From Hahellaceae bacterium (GTDB lineage Bacteria; Pseudomonadota; Gammaproteobacteria; Pseudomonadales; Oleiphilaceae), in contig JACKOD010000007.1 of the NCBI GenBank assembly GCA_024234505.1, forward strand, positions 21,029-85,028: a stretch of DNA of 64,000 bases. The letters run 5' to 3'. How positions within the stretch are numbered: the first letter of the stretch is position 1; each line of letters opens with the position of its first letter. The notes below the pieces were generated by a model. It was not told where the DNA came from and did not search any database. It worked only from the letters and a program-made list of their open reading frames with translations. Positions 43,549-52,624 of the stretch are shown piece by piece. The position numbers and the translations under genes are program-made.

Positions 43549-44259
43549 ATGCAGTCGAACAAAGCCCGGCTTGATCGTTTTATCTCTGCAAAAACCGGAA
43601 TCTGTCGGGGCGATCTTCGTTTGATTCTGGCCCAAAAGCGGGTACGGGTGGATGGTGAAGTGGTCACTACCATGAATTATGTCGTTAATCAGTTTTCGCG
43701 GATCGAATTGGATGATCAACTTTTGCAGGATAAACAACCGCGCTATCTGATGTTGAATAAGCCGGTCGGCGTCGTCAGCGCCACGCAGGATGCGCAACAT
43801 AAAACCGTGGTGGATTTACTTGATCCTGCGCTGCGGGAAGATTTGCACATTGTGGGGCGGCTGGATTTAAATTCGTCCGGACTGGTGTTGCTGACCAATG
43901 ACGGTGAGTGGTCGCGTTGCCTGATGGCACCGGAAGCCAAAGTGGCCAAAGTTTACGAGGTGCAGGTCGAACAGCCCATTAGCGACGATTGTATTCGTGC
44001 CTTTGCCGAAGGTATGTACTTTGCATTCGAGGATTTGACCACACGACCGGCCCGATTGGAAAAGATGAATGACACCCTCGCCAAAGTGACGCTGACCGAA
44101 GGGCGCTATCATCAAATCAAACGCATGTTCGGACGTTTTCGTAATAAAGTAGTGGCATTGCATCGCGTCTCTGTCGGGCCGATCCGGCTGGATGGCGCGC
44201 TGGCACCGGGAGAAAGCAGGGCCTTAACGACTGACGAGGTTAACTGCCTGAACGGTTAA
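43549..44259 (+). CDS. rsuA: RsuA-family 16S rRNA pseudouridine synthase
   Basis: Isomerises uridine in 16S rRNA (U516 for E. coli RsuA). The 236-residue protein has an N-terminal S4 RNA-binding domain (about 1-60, ARLDRFISAKTGICRGDLRL), then the catalytic domain with YLMLNKPVGVVSATQDAQHK and the active-site aspartate in GRLDLNSSGLVLLTNDG (most relatives have T or S within this motif), and GRYHQIKRMFGRFRNKVVAL. Members RsuA, RluE and RluF are hard to separate by eye; size and S4 domain favour RsuA. Confidence 0.88.
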   Translation: MQSNKARLDRFISAKTGICRGDLRLILAQKRVRVDGEVVTTMNYVVNQFSRIELDDQLLQDKQPRYLMLNKPVGVVSATQDAQHKTVVDLLDPALREDLHIVGRLDLNSSGLVLLTNDGEWSRCLMAPEAKVAKVYEVQVEQPISDDCIRAFAEGMYFAFEDLTTRPARLEKMNDTLAKVTLTEGRYHQIKRMFGRFRNKVVALHRVSVGPIRLDGALAPGESRALTTDEVNCLNG

Positions 44260-44263
44260 CCTC
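44236..44263. terminator. inverted repeat at convergent gene ends
   Basis: GAGGTTAAC (44236-44244) and GTTAACCTC (44255-44263) form a perfect 9-bp stem that includes the last codons of the rsuA-like gene. The dbpA gene ends 11 bases beyond on the other strand, so the element probably serves both, though without a T tract. Confidence 0.45.
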
Positions 44264-44274
44264 GCAGGCGGGAT

Positions 44275-45690
44275 CTAACGAATCTTCCGTACTTTGAACT
44301 TGCGGCCTTTCAGTTTGCCATCCAGCAGGCGGGAGAGCGCTACCCGGGCACTGTCGCGTTTAATCGCCACATAAGCACAGGTGTTAAACACATCAATTTT
44401 GCCCACATCGGTGCCCGCAATGCCTGCGTCGCCGGTCAGTGCACCCAGAATATCACCGGGGCGTAATTTGTCGCGGCGACCGCCATCTATTTGCAGCGTA
44501 ATCATTGGGGGTTCATGGCCGCCCATCGCCGTGGTTCGTAATTTGCCCAAATCACCCAAAGGGGCAGGGCTGCCCTGATAGTCTTCAATGAGGTTGATTT
44601 TGTAAGCTTCACTTGGCGTGAAAAGACTCAGCGCCAGGCCCTTTTTGCCCGACCGACCGGTGCGGCCAATGCGGTGCACATGGACTTCGGGATCACGACT
44701 CAACTCATAGTTGATAACCGCTTCGAGGTCTTTAATATCCAGCCCGCGTGCGGCCACATCCGTTGCTACCAGTACGCTGCAACTCTGGTTGGCGAAGGTG
44801 GTCAGTACCTGATCACGCTCTTTCTGTTCCAGATCGCCGTGCAATGCCTTGGCTGAATAACCGTGTGACTGCAATGCCTGTGCAATGTCCTGACACAACT
44901 GTTTGGTATTGCAAAAAACCACACTGGAAGCGGGATTGTAATGATCATAGAGTTTGAGCAACGCGGCTTCGCGCTGGTCTTTGGATACTTCAAAAAAGGT
45001 CTGGGTAATGGTGTCTTGCTGATGCGTACTCTCAACCGTCACTTCGACCGGCTGGTTCTGGTAGGTTTTACTCAGCTGGGCAATGGTATCGGGATACGTG
45101 GCAGAAAACAGCAGTGTCTGACGCTGCTTGGGCAGTTTCGATACCACCGCATCGATACTTTCACGGAAGCCCATATCCAGCATGCGGTCGGCTTCATCCA
45201 GTACCAATGTGGTGACGTTGTCCAGCAAGAGTTTCTCTTTGCGAACATGTTCCTCAATGCGTCCCGGGGTGCCCACAACAATGTGCGCGCCATGTTCGAG
45301 CGACGCCAGCTGCGGGCCAAAAGGCATACCGCCACACAGCGTGAGAATTTTAATATTGTGTACCGCTCGGGCCAGCTTGCGTAGCTCCTTGCTTACCTGA
45401 TCTGCCAGTTCGCGGGTAGGGCAAAGTACCAGCGCCTGAACGGCAAACTTTTTAACGTTGAGCTTGTGCAATACCCCCAGACCAAAGGCGACGGTTTTTC
45501 CGCTACCGGTTTTGGCTTTGGCGGTCACATCCTTTCCTGCCAGCAGGTGCGGCAGGCTCTGCGCCTGTATGGGCGTCATGGCGTGGTATTCCAGCGTTTT
45601 GAGGTTGGCAAGCTGGGCTTCGCTCAGAGGTAACGTGGCAAATGCGTTGGTAGTAGAGGTATTGGCTGAATTTGGTGTGGGTACTGTCAC
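44275..45690 (-). CDS. dbpA: ATP-dependent RNA helicase DbpA
   Basis: A DEAD-box helicase that helps assemble the large ribosomal subunit by acting at 23S rRNA hairpin 92. The 471-residue protein has motifs in order: TPIQAQSLPHLL (Q), AKTGSGKT (I), PTRELADQ (Ia), VGTPGR (Ib), LDEADRMLDMGF (II), FSATYPD (III), and HRIGRTGRSG (VI). The C-terminal 75 residues form the DbpA RNA-recognition-type domain (KLRPGDILGALTGDAGI, VFNTCAYVAIKRDSARVAL). The start is GTG; there is no closer ATG. Confidence 0.94.
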   Translation of the reverse strand: MTVPTPNSANTSTTNAFATLPLSEAQLANLKTLEYHAMTPIQAQSLPHLLAGKDVTAKAKTGSGKTVAFGLGVLHKLNVKKFAVQALVLCPTRELADQVSKELRKLARAVHNIKILTLCGGMPFGPQLASLEHGAHIVVGTPGRIEEHVRKEKLLLDNVTTLVLDEADRMLDMGFRESIDAVVSKLPKQRQTLLFSATYPDTIAQLSKTYQNQPVEVTVESTHQQDTITQTFFEVSKDQREAALLKLYDHYNPASSVVFCNTKQLCQDIAQALQSHGYSAKALHGDLEQKERDQVLTTFANQSCSVLVATDVAARGLDIKDLEAVINYELSRDPEVHVHRIGRTGRSGKKGLALSLFTPSEAYKINLIEDYQGSPAPLGDLGKLRTTAMGGHEPPMITLQIDGGRRDKLRPGDILGALTGDAGIAGTDVGKIDVFNTCAYVAIKRDSARVALSRLLDGKLKGRKFKVRKIR

Positions 45691-45844
45691 AATCGTTGGA
45701 TCCGGTGGCGCTGCTTAATGGGCGTGCATATTAACAGTTCTTGCCCCGTCTGTGAGAATTGTTTTGTTTTTGATCGGTTCGTTTTAGGTAATCAGACAGT
45801 CTATAATCGCGTTTTAATTATTGTTCTCTCATTGGTGACATCCT

Positions 45845-46390
45845 GTGGCAAAAAACTCACTCCAGGATCAACTCCTCAAAGCCGGGTTGATCGACAAGAA
45901 AAAAATCAAGCAAGTCAACAAAGACAACTACAAAACCACCAAGCAAACTCCCAAAGGCAAGGTGGTGGTAGATGAAGCCAAACTACAGGTAGAGCAAGCC
46001 CGATTGGCGAAAATCGAAAAAGATCGCGAGCTCAACCGTCAGCGACAGGAAGCGCTCAAGCAGAAAGAATTGACCGAGCAAGTGCGCCAGATTGTCGAAA
46101 CCCACCGCATTGCCCGAGCCAAAAGTGCCGATACGGGCTACCAGTTTGCTGACGAAGGCAAAATCAAAAAAATCTATATCGAACCCATGCAACTCGAACA
46201 GCTCGCCAAAGGCATGATTGCCGTAGCCCGCTATGGTGACCAATACGAACTGGTGCCGGGCAAAATCGCGCTGCGTATACAGGTACGCGCACCGGAAGCC
46301 ATTGTGGTACTCAATACCCCTGCCACCCAGACCGTGGATGAAGATGATCCCTACAAAGATTACGTCATACCTGATGACCTGATGTGGTAA
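45845..46390 (+). CDS. yaiL: DUF2058 family protein (YaiL-like)
   Basis: A 181-residue, highly charged protein typical of the DUF2058 family: it starts MAKNSLQDQLLKAGLIDKKK, has a Lys/Gln/Glu-rich coiled coil (about 40-85) and a C-terminal module IKKIYIEPMQLEQLAKGMIA followed by ARYGDQYELVP. E. coli YaiL is described as a putative nucleoprotein or polynucleotide-associated protein; the role is not well established. The start is GTG 45845, chosen because MAKNSLQDQL is the family start. Confidence 0.9.
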   Translation: MAKNSLQDQLLKAGLIDKKKIKQVNKDNYKTTKQTPKGKVVVDEAKLQVEQARLAKIEKDRELNRQRQEALKQKELTEQVRQIVETHRIARAKSADTGYQFADEGKIKKIYIEPMQLEQLAKGMIAVARYGDQYELVPGKIALRIQVRAPEAIVVLNTPATQTVDEDDPYKDYVIPDDLMW

Positions 46391-46397
46391 AGCCGTG

Positions 46398-47540
46398 ATG
46401 TGGCGGGGGCTCCGATACAGTTTGCTTGTATTCGTTGTGGCTGCGGTGGCTTGGGGTTTTTCCTCCCTTCAGCAACGGCAGGCTTACCTTCAGTTGTTGG
46501 GCATTGATGAAGTGCCTGCGCCCCTTGCCGATTGGCGACTAAAACTGGATTTTGCTCCGTGGTTGGGGGGAGATGCCAGGGTTCCGCAGACAACCGCACC
46601 GGCCGCTCCTGCGCCGGACAGCAATCGTGTACCTCGGGTAGTTAAGTTATCCGACAAGATAACGCCGCACGAATCTGCAGCTAAAAAGGACGAATCTCGC
46701 TATCGCCATGTGCCTGACCTCTCGTGGTTAGCCTGCGGTAAAAGTCCGACCCGAGCAGTAACCGATGTAGACGTGCCGAACATCTATCAATGGCGGGATG
46801 AAAAAGGCCAAATGCATTTTGCGGACAAAGCCCAGCATAAAAGCGCCACCTTTATCGGTAACAAATTCGCGGCGGCACGCCAGCTCTTTCGGCTTGAAGT
46901 TCAGTTCGTCGGGATGGACCGCAATGGCGCGTTAGAAGACCAGCTACGTCAAGCCGCGACGCAAGCCTTTGAGGCGGTTATTCTGCATATTGCTGATGAG
47001 CACCTGCGCCAGATCAACTTGCGGATTAAACTGTTCGCTTCCCGCCTGACCTACGAACAAGAGCGCAACCGACTGTTTCCCGGCAACAATGCGTTTGCCT
47101 TTTATACCCAGCAAGACAATACCATCTATCTGGTGAACGATAGCAACCGGTCGCGGCTGACGGACGTTGCACGTCATGAAACCACCCACGCTATTGTTGC
47201 AGGCATTACCGGCCCGATGCCGGTATGGCTCAACGAAGGGCTGGCCGAAGCCGTCGAAACCGGATTTACCTTGCCCTCCGATATTCCCGCCGATTTAACG
47301 CTACAGGAAATTCGCCGGGTGCTGTCATTGCAAGGCCCACTCTTTTATTCGGCAAATACGGAACAAAACTATCAAACCGCCGCAAAGCTGGTGATTTACC
47401 TCCGGTCTGACCCGCGAGGCCGTACGTTATTAGCACAGATTTTCGACACGCTAGCACAATCCCCCTGCCAGCCTATCGACTCGGAAGCTTTGCTGAATGA
47501 GCATTTTGGAAGCCTGAACAATATTGCCAATGCGCTCTGA
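46398..47540 (+). CDS. membrane-anchored DUF4124 protein with a HExxH metallopeptidase-like domain
   Basis: A 380-residue protein with an N-terminal membrane anchor or uncleaved signal (about 6-22), a Pro/Ala-rich linker, a DUF4124 module (IYQWRDEKGQMHFADKAQHK, about 133-152) and a C-terminal domain with HETTHAIVAGITGPMPVWLN and EGLAEAVE (about 258-285). HETTH plus a downstream Glu in NEGLAEA is the zinc-binding pattern of gluzincin metallopeptidases (peptidase MA type). It would act in the periplasm, probably on envelope proteins or peptidoglycan; the substrate is unknown. A GTG at 46395 is also possible as start. Confidence 0.75.
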   Translation: MWRGLRYSLLVFVVAAVAWGFSSLQQRQAYLQLLGIDEVPAPLADWRLKLDFAPWLGGDARVPQTTAPAAPAPDSNRVPRVVKLSDKITPHESAAKKDESRYRHVPDLSWLACGKSPTRAVTDVDVPNIYQWRDEKGQMHFADKAQHKSATFIGNKFAAARQLFRLEVQFVGMDRNGALEDQLRQAATQAFEAVILHIADEHLRQINLRIKLFASRLTYEQERNRLFPGNNAFAFYTQQDNTIYLVNDSNRSRLTDVARHETTHAIVAGITGPMPVWLNEGLAEAVETGFTLPSDIPADLTLQEIRRVLSLQGPLFYSANTEQNYQTAAKLVIYLRSDPRGRTLLAQIFDTLAQSPCQPIDSEALLNEHFGSLNNIANAL

Positions 47541-47621
47541 AATTAACCGTGAGAGGGCTCGAAAGCGCACCTTTTCGTAACTCTAATCGCAGGCTGCGTT
47601 TTTAACGGTCTGTCGAGGGGG

Positions 47622-48158
47622 ATGATTACTCTATTTATATCGATCCGGGCGAAAAACCAAAGGTTAACTACACTTAGCCAGAATTTTTGCCCCAGCGATC
47701 ATGGCAGCCTGAATTCTGGAGACACCATCGAAGTACACTACGTACATTCTTCTGCTCAGGTCAGTCCGGGGCCGACACTGGGGGCCTGCTTAAACGAATC
47801 CATCAAGAATCCGCAGTTGCGCGTAGAAACTCAGGTATTTGTAGTGGTGAATGATAAGCAGGCTGCTGACTTTGGCGTACTCACTCACTTCGAACAGAAG
47901 AACGGCCTATACCAGGCGCTGAATATTCCCGATGATACCGGAACCCCAGTTCAGTACGCAGGCTCGACGACGGGGCCGAGCTATAACGAGACAGGTTCAC
48001 CATTTCAGGTCACCTGGAGCGTTCGCCCCAAAGTTGTCAAGGTTAACATTGCAACCGTAGGAGCGTGGTGTAAGGGAAATGCTTTTAAAGAAGATCATGC
48101 CCATGGTGTGAGAAATCTGGTCACCAACCCGGCACTTCTTTCAGTCATTACAAAATAG
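47622..48158 (+). pseudogene. C-terminal remnant of a delta-type carbonic anhydrase-like protein
   Basis: The 178-codon frame matches the C-terminal part of the delta-class ('CA_like') carbonic anhydrase family: SGDTIEVHYVHSSAQVSPGP, TLGACLNESIKNPQLRVETQ, YAGSTTGPSYNE, VTWSVRPKVVKVNIA and DHAHGVRNLVTNPALLS. The N-terminal domain that carries the zinc-binding histidines and the signal peptide is absent; the first 30 residues (MITLFISIRAKNQRLTTLSQ) look unrelated. No ribosome binding site precedes 47622. The gene is therefore probably a 5'-deleted remnant. Family assignment is from memory of motif patterns, hence moderate confidence. Confidence 0.6.
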
Positions 48159-48482
48159 CCGCAAATGCTGAGGCATTTTATTCTAAGGTTTTAATAACTA
48201 GGTCTGTCATACAGTCATAGGTTGGCAGGCCTACAAATCGCCCATCCCCCCTAACTAAACCTTGCCTCACAATACGAATCTACTAAGGCTTAGGTTGTCG
48301 TGAATGGTGGCCGATTAATTACGGCGATAGGGTTGACGATACGGGTTACATAAAAAGTGAGCGATCCGCTACAAATTCTATTAAAATGACGCAAGCGTAC
48401 TCACATTTATGCAGATGTGTAACCAAATACTGATGCGTAACTAATAATCCTGACCTCGGGTCTATACAGGGAATGTATATCG
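48159..48482. other. intergenic region, weak terminator only
   Basis: About 325 bases, A/T-rich. AAATGC-TGAG-GCATTT (48173-48188) followed by TATTCT is a small terminator-like hairpin just after the carbonic anhydrase remnant. The rest holds scattered stop codons in all frames; promoter elements for the next gene are probably near 48400-48470, but no consensus stands out. Confidence 0.4.
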
Positions 48483-48935
48483 ATGAAAAAGCTTTACCTC
48501 GTTTTATCCCTAATTCTTTCGTTTACTGCAAGCACCGCTTCCGCCCAGATCTACCAGTGCAAAGACGCTCAAAACAGAACGGTATTTCGAGATTCACCTT
48601 GTCCGGATCAAAAAGTCGATAACTCAACCGAAGCCGGTAAAATTTGGTATGAGTTGAAGCAATTGCTGAATGAAGGGAGCCAGATCTATTCGATCATGGG
48701 GCCGGATCTCAGTTCGATCAAGATGTGCAATGTTAAAACCGCTGAGTTCAATAAAAAGCTGGATGTTGTCGAAACTTCCCTGCAGAAGCTTTCTGGCAAC
48801 ACCCATAAAAAAATGGTCAGGGCGGTGGAGAACTTAAGACTGTGTGGCGATTGCCGTACATCGGCGCCGAACTATTGTCGTAAAGCCGCCAATCTTCTTA
48901 AGGAAGAAACTGCCGAACTGGCATTAACGAACTAA
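48483..48935 (+). CDS. small exported DUF4124-type protein
   Basis: A 150-residue periplasmic protein with a signal peptide (MKKLYLVLSLILSFTASTAS, cleavage at ASA|Q), then a short DUF4124-like module (QIYQCKDAQNRTVFRDSPCP, about 22-41) with paired cysteines, and a helical remainder with further cysteines (KMCNVK, RLCGDCRTSAPNYCRKA), probably disulfide-bonded. The function of DUF4124 proteins is unknown. GGGAATG lies upstream of ATG 48483. Confidence 0.75.
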   Translation: MKKLYLVLSLILSFTASTASAQIYQCKDAQNRTVFRDSPCPDQKVDNSTEAGKIWYELKQLLNEGSQIYSIMGPDLSSIKMCNVKTAEFNKKLDVVETSLQKLSGNTHKKMVRAVENLRLCGDCRTSAPNYCRKAANLLKEETAELALTN

Positions 48936-49000
48936 GATCGGATTTCAGGGCAGGTGTTTGAAAGGGTGTTTTTGAAACAGTCTTTTTCGGTTGTTATTTC

Positions 49001-51277
49001 CTAAAGAAACGCTTTATTCCCCAGTGGAGGCGTGGGCGCATCGGATGCACCAGGAAGCCAGCGTTTCAGGGTTTCGACGAGGGCATCTTCACTCAGTGGC
49101 TTGGTAATAAAGTCATTCATACCTGCCTGTTCACAGCGGATTTTATTTTCGTCATAGGCATCGGCAGTAAGCGCGATGATGGGCATGGTTTTTTTCATGT
49201 CGTTGCGGATAATTTTAGTGGCATCAAAGCCGTCCATTTGCGGCATTTGGCAGTCCATGAGAATCAGGTCATAGTCATTTTCTGCCACCATTTGAATTGC
49301 GTCGATACCGTTGAACGCGCAGGAAATGGTCAGACCACAATCTTCGAGCATACCTTCAACAACAATCTGGTTCATTTCAACATCTTCAACTAGCAGAATA
49401 TGCCCCGTTAACTGGTTGCCATGTTGTGGAGGCGCTGATAGTGTCAATTCCTCCTGATGGTGTAATTGATCGCTAACCCGAAGCGGAACTTGTATTTTGA
49501 AAGTCGACCCCTGCATCAGCTGACTTTCAACGCTGACGGTGCCTTTCATCAGTTCGGTTAATTGTTTGGTAATCGCCAATCCTAGTCCTGTGCCACCATA
49601 TTTTCGTGTCGTTGAGTCATCGGCTTGCACAAAGCTTTCGAATAGCCGGCTTTTGGCCTCATCCGAGATGCCGATACCTGAATCCTTTAGGGTGATGGTT
49701 AAAGAATAGAGCGGGTCATTTTCTGAGGACGTACCTGACACGGTTAGGCTGATCTCACCCGTCTGGGTAAACTTGACGCTATTGCTCACTAAATTCAGGA
49801 GGATTTGCTTGAGACGGGTCGGATCACCAATAAAATGAGTCGGTAATGTCTTCTCATAGTCCGCCGTCAGTTTGATGCCTTTTTCCTGACATTTAGCGTA
49901 AAAAAGATCCATGACATCCTGCACAATTTTTAGCAGGCTAAATTCAATGTTTTCAAGGACCATGCTACCAGATTCAATTTTCGACAAGTCGAGAATATCG
50001 TTGATAATCGTTAGGAGCGATTGCCCCGATTGCAGGATGGTGGTGAGTTGTTTGTGCTGCTTCTCGGAGAGTGGTGATTTGTTCAACAGGTGTGCCATAC
50101 CAATCACGCCATTCAGCGGTGTGCGAATTTCGTGGCTCATTTTCGCCAGAAATTCACTCTTGGCCTGGGAGGCTGCGAGCGCTTCCATTCGAGACTGCTG
50201 GAGTTCGGCTTCAAAGGCTTTTTCTTTTGTAACGTCACGGATGAGCGCAGTAAAGTAGGTGTGGCCACTCAGTGTCATTTTGCTGATTGAAATGATAATC
50301 GGAAAGATGGTGCTATCTTTTTTAAGGGCAAAGACCTGCCGGCTTAAATCCAGTTTCTCGCTGTCTGATCCGTAAAATGACTTCAATTTTATATCGTGCC
50401 CATGGCGATGGTCGGGCGGGATCAGCATGTTGATACTGGCACCAATCGCCTCGCTATCCGAATAGCCGAACATGGATTCCGCTGCCGGATTGAAGGACAA
50501 GATCAGGCCACTTTCATCAATAACCATCAAGGCATCGGCGAGCGCATCATGTATGGTTTTAAAACGGATACTATCTTCAGTGGCGCGGGTGAGGGCGTCC
50601 AGAAACATTTTTTGGGATTCGTTTAACTTCACTGTCATCAACTGAAATGAGCGTGATAGCTGGCCAATTTCATCACTATTTTGTGTGACCGGAAGTTGGG
50701 TTGAAAAATCACCCTGGGCGAGACGTCCGGCGGCAGATTCCAGTTTGATAATCGGGCGTCTGACCAATATCTCTTGCATCAATATGAGCGCCAAGGTGGC
50801 CGCGCCTATGATCAGCATTACCAGAAACTCGAGTTGTGTGATTTCACTCTTACGAACCAGCCAATTGGCAGACCAGTCTACGGAGAGCTTAAGGTTGGCA
50901 ATTGGCTCGTTACCAATGGCAAGTTGGCGTTCTATGGTAATAAGCAAGTCGGTTTTCTTCGGGGTGGGTGTGCTTTCTTGCGCGGGATATATCTGTTCGC
51001 CATTAGGAAGCGTGAGAACCAGGCTAAGCCAATAGTTCTCATTTTGCTGCATTTGTAAATTCAGGGTGGAAAATAGTGAGGCATAATCATTAGCCAGGAT
51101 ATTCCTGATTAAATCCGGCGTCATCGCTGAAATCACTTTTTGCTGCTGCAGGGTTTCAGTCTCTTTCGCGTGTAATTTCCAGGCGGGTTCCAACACAAAT
51201 TTTAAAGAAAGGGTGAGAAGAAACGCGCCCAGTAATACGGGAAAGATAAGTTTTGTTCGTAGCCCTACCAACTTCAT
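49001..51277 (-). CDS. hybrid sensor histidine kinase (HAMP-PAS-HisKA-HATPase-REC)
   Basis: A 758-residue inner-membrane kinase. Order: TM1 (about 8-27), periplasmic sensor region (about 28-147), TM2 (about 148-168), HAMP (about 172-225, SAAGRLAQGDFSTQL), PAS (about 235-350, DALMVIDESGLILSFNPAAE), HisKA with the phospho-accepting His in MSHEIRTPLNGVIGM, HATPase with LKQILLNLVSNSVKFT, DSGIGI and GGTGLGLAI, and a C-terminal receiver (DYDLILMDCQMPQMDGFDAT). No HPt domain is present, so phosphotransfer must continue through another protein not encoded here. It overlaps the binding-protein gene (ATGA), a pattern seen for kinases that read a periplasmic binding protein. Confidence 0.93.
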   Translation of the reverse strand: MKLVGLRTKLIFPVLLGAFLLTLSLKFVLEPAWKLHAKETETLQQQKVISAMTPDLIRNILANDYASLFSTLNLQMQQNENYWLSLVLTLPNGEQIYPAQESTPTPKKTDLLITIERQLAIGNEPIANLKLSVDWSANWLVRKSEITQLEFLVMLIIGAATLALILMQEILVRRPIIKLESAAGRLAQGDFSTQLPVTQNSDEIGQLSRSFQLMTVKLNESQKMFLDALTRATEDSIRFKTIHDALADALMVIDESGLILSFNPAAESMFGYSDSEAIGASINMLIPPDHRHGHDIKLKSFYGSDSEKLDLSRQVFALKKDSTIFPIIISISKMTLSGHTYFTALIRDVTKEKAFEAELQQSRMEALAASQAKSEFLAKMSHEIRTPLNGVIGMAHLLNKSPLSEKQHKQLTTILQSGQSLLTIINDILDLSKIESGSMVLENIEFSLLKIVQDVMDLFYAKCQEKGIKLTADYEKTLPTHFIGDPTRLKQILLNLVSNSVKFTQTGEISLTVSGTSSENDPLYSLTITLKDSGIGISDEAKSRLFESFVQADDSTTRKYGGTGLGLAITKQLTELMKGTVSVESQLMQGSTFKIQVPLRVSDQLHHQEELTLSAPPQHGNQLTGHILLVEDVEMNQIVVEGMLEDCGLTISCAFNGIDAIQMVAENDYDLILMDCQMPQMDGFDATKIIRNDMKKTMPIIALTADAYDENKIRCEQAGMNDFITKPLSEDALVETLKRWLPGASDAPTPPLGNKAFL

Positions 51278-52110
51278 AATTGGTCGGGCTCCTGATAAAA
51301 ACGTTGCAGATCCATTTTTTCCAGCGGTTGATAGTCCTCCTGCGTTGCGCGCCCCAGCTTTTGAATGGGGACTTCTTTCAGTAACTCGATTCCTTCATCT
51401 GTCGATGCCAGTTTTAACAGTGCTTGCGTAATGGCTTCTTTTGCCTCGGCGGGTACTCTTGGATGAACCGCAACCGGATGAGGCGCGACCGGCGTGGTCT
51501 GATGAATAATTTTCAGGCTGTTTTTTATGTTGTCTTTTTGACTCTGCAATGTTTTCTGTACACCGCCACCTGCTGCGGCCTGTTTCAGCGTGACATTAAG
51601 GTAAACCGAATCGTGGCTCTTGACGTAAACAGGATGAATATTGATATGAAAAATGTCGTGCAACTCCTGACGCATCTGCAAGGAGGCTCCCAATGAATTG
51701 GGGGCAGGGAAGGCCAGGATTTGGCCATCCAGATCTGCAGGCGTGTTGAAGTTACTATCGGCACGTACAACCAGAATGCCATAGAGCTTACGTGCAACGT
51801 CTCTGACGATCGGCTGATAGCCTTCTTTGTTGTTGGCAATAGTTATGAGATAGGGGTTCATATAAGCAATATCGAAATCACCCCGCCCATATGCAATTTC
51901 GAAGTCACTGATGGAGGGGGCGCCTTCGATTTTGAATTGATACCCTGTTTCTTTTTCGACGTAGGCCCAGATAGGGCGCCAGATTTGGTGAGAGCGAATA
52001 GCTTCGTACTGAGGAACGATTCCGACAGTAAAGGTTTCCGCCTTGGCTATCCCGGACAAGATGACTGCAAGCAGCATCAAGCTGAATCGCTTTTTCAACA
52101 AATAGAACAT
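51274..52110 (-). CDS. PhnD-like periplasmic solute-binding protein
   Basis: A 278-residue protein with a signal peptide (MFYLLKKRFSLMLLAVILSG, cleavage near AKA|E) and the phosphate/phosphite/phosphonate-binding protein fold (PhnD/PtxB type): TVGIVPQYEAIRSHQIWRPI, YGRGDFDIAYMNPYL, YGILVVRADSNFNTPADLDG and LAFPAPNSLGASLQ. No ABC permease or ATPase is near. It overlaps the histidine kinase gene by four bases (ATGA), so it is better explained as a sensor component that presents its ligand to the kinase than as a transporter part. The ligand is unknown; an oxyanion or phosphonate-like compound is possible. Confidence 0.88.
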   Translation of the reverse strand: MFYLLKKRFSLMLLAVILSGIAKAETFTVGIVPQYEAIRSHQIWRPIWAYVEKETGYQFKIEGAPSISDFEIAYGRGDFDIAYMNPYLITIANNKEGYQPIVRDVARKLYGILVVRADSNFNTPADLDGQILAFPAPNSLGASLQMRQELHDIFHINIHPVYVKSHDSVYLNVTLKQAAAGGGVQKTLQSQKDNIKNSLKIIHQTTPVAPHPVAVHPRVPAEAKEAITQALLKLASTDEGIELLKEVPIQKLGRATQEDYQPLEKMDLQRFYQEPDQL

Positions 52111-52624
52111 ATGACGGCGTACTACCCAGAGTCTGTTTGGTTTATCTAATCCTAGTACAAACTAGCCTAAGAGGGATTTAAATGGAGCTTTAAAACACGC
52201 AATTTGGAGTGAGTGCAATGAGCTCTCCTACTAGTATGACTCTACTGGGGTTTATCGGGTGAACCCTGTTCTTGCTGGTATTGATGGAATCCATTCGGTC
52301 AAGGATGGTGCTCACAAAAGAAATCGCCCCGAATGGCCTTAACCCGGAAAACTCAAACTTAGCGCCCTTTATGTAACGCTTGGCGTGAGCCCATGCCAAC
52401 TGACTGGAAAGCTTGCCCATCTTCGGCAGACTTTTGCTGATTGCCGTTGTGGCCTCGAATTCGGAGATTGCCAACTCCCTGGCGTATGTTTTTCGTTACA
52501 GTCACTTATTCATTTGGCGTCACTTAACCCGATGGTAGTGACGCTCAGGTTCAGCGCCTTCGCAGTGCAAATGGTGATAGGGATTTATTGGTGTTATCAG
52601 CTTGTTGTCGTGGTGATGCGGTGT
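52111..52624. other. intergenic region without recognisable gene
   Basis: About 510 bases. Open frames on both strands (52190-52474 minus, 52385-52783 plus) lack ribosome binding sites and known motifs. GCGTCACT (52517-52524) and AGTGACGC (52537-52544) form a perfect 8-bp inverted repeat, 80 bases past the PP2C stop, possibly its terminator. The promoter of the binding-protein operon should lie at 52111-52180. A degraded element cannot be excluded. Confidence 0.4.

Noticed and set aside
52111..52624. Small genes at 52190-52474 (minus) and 52385-52783 (plus)
   Set aside because: No ribosome binding sites, no recognisable motifs and the plus-strand frame runs antisense into the PP2C gene.
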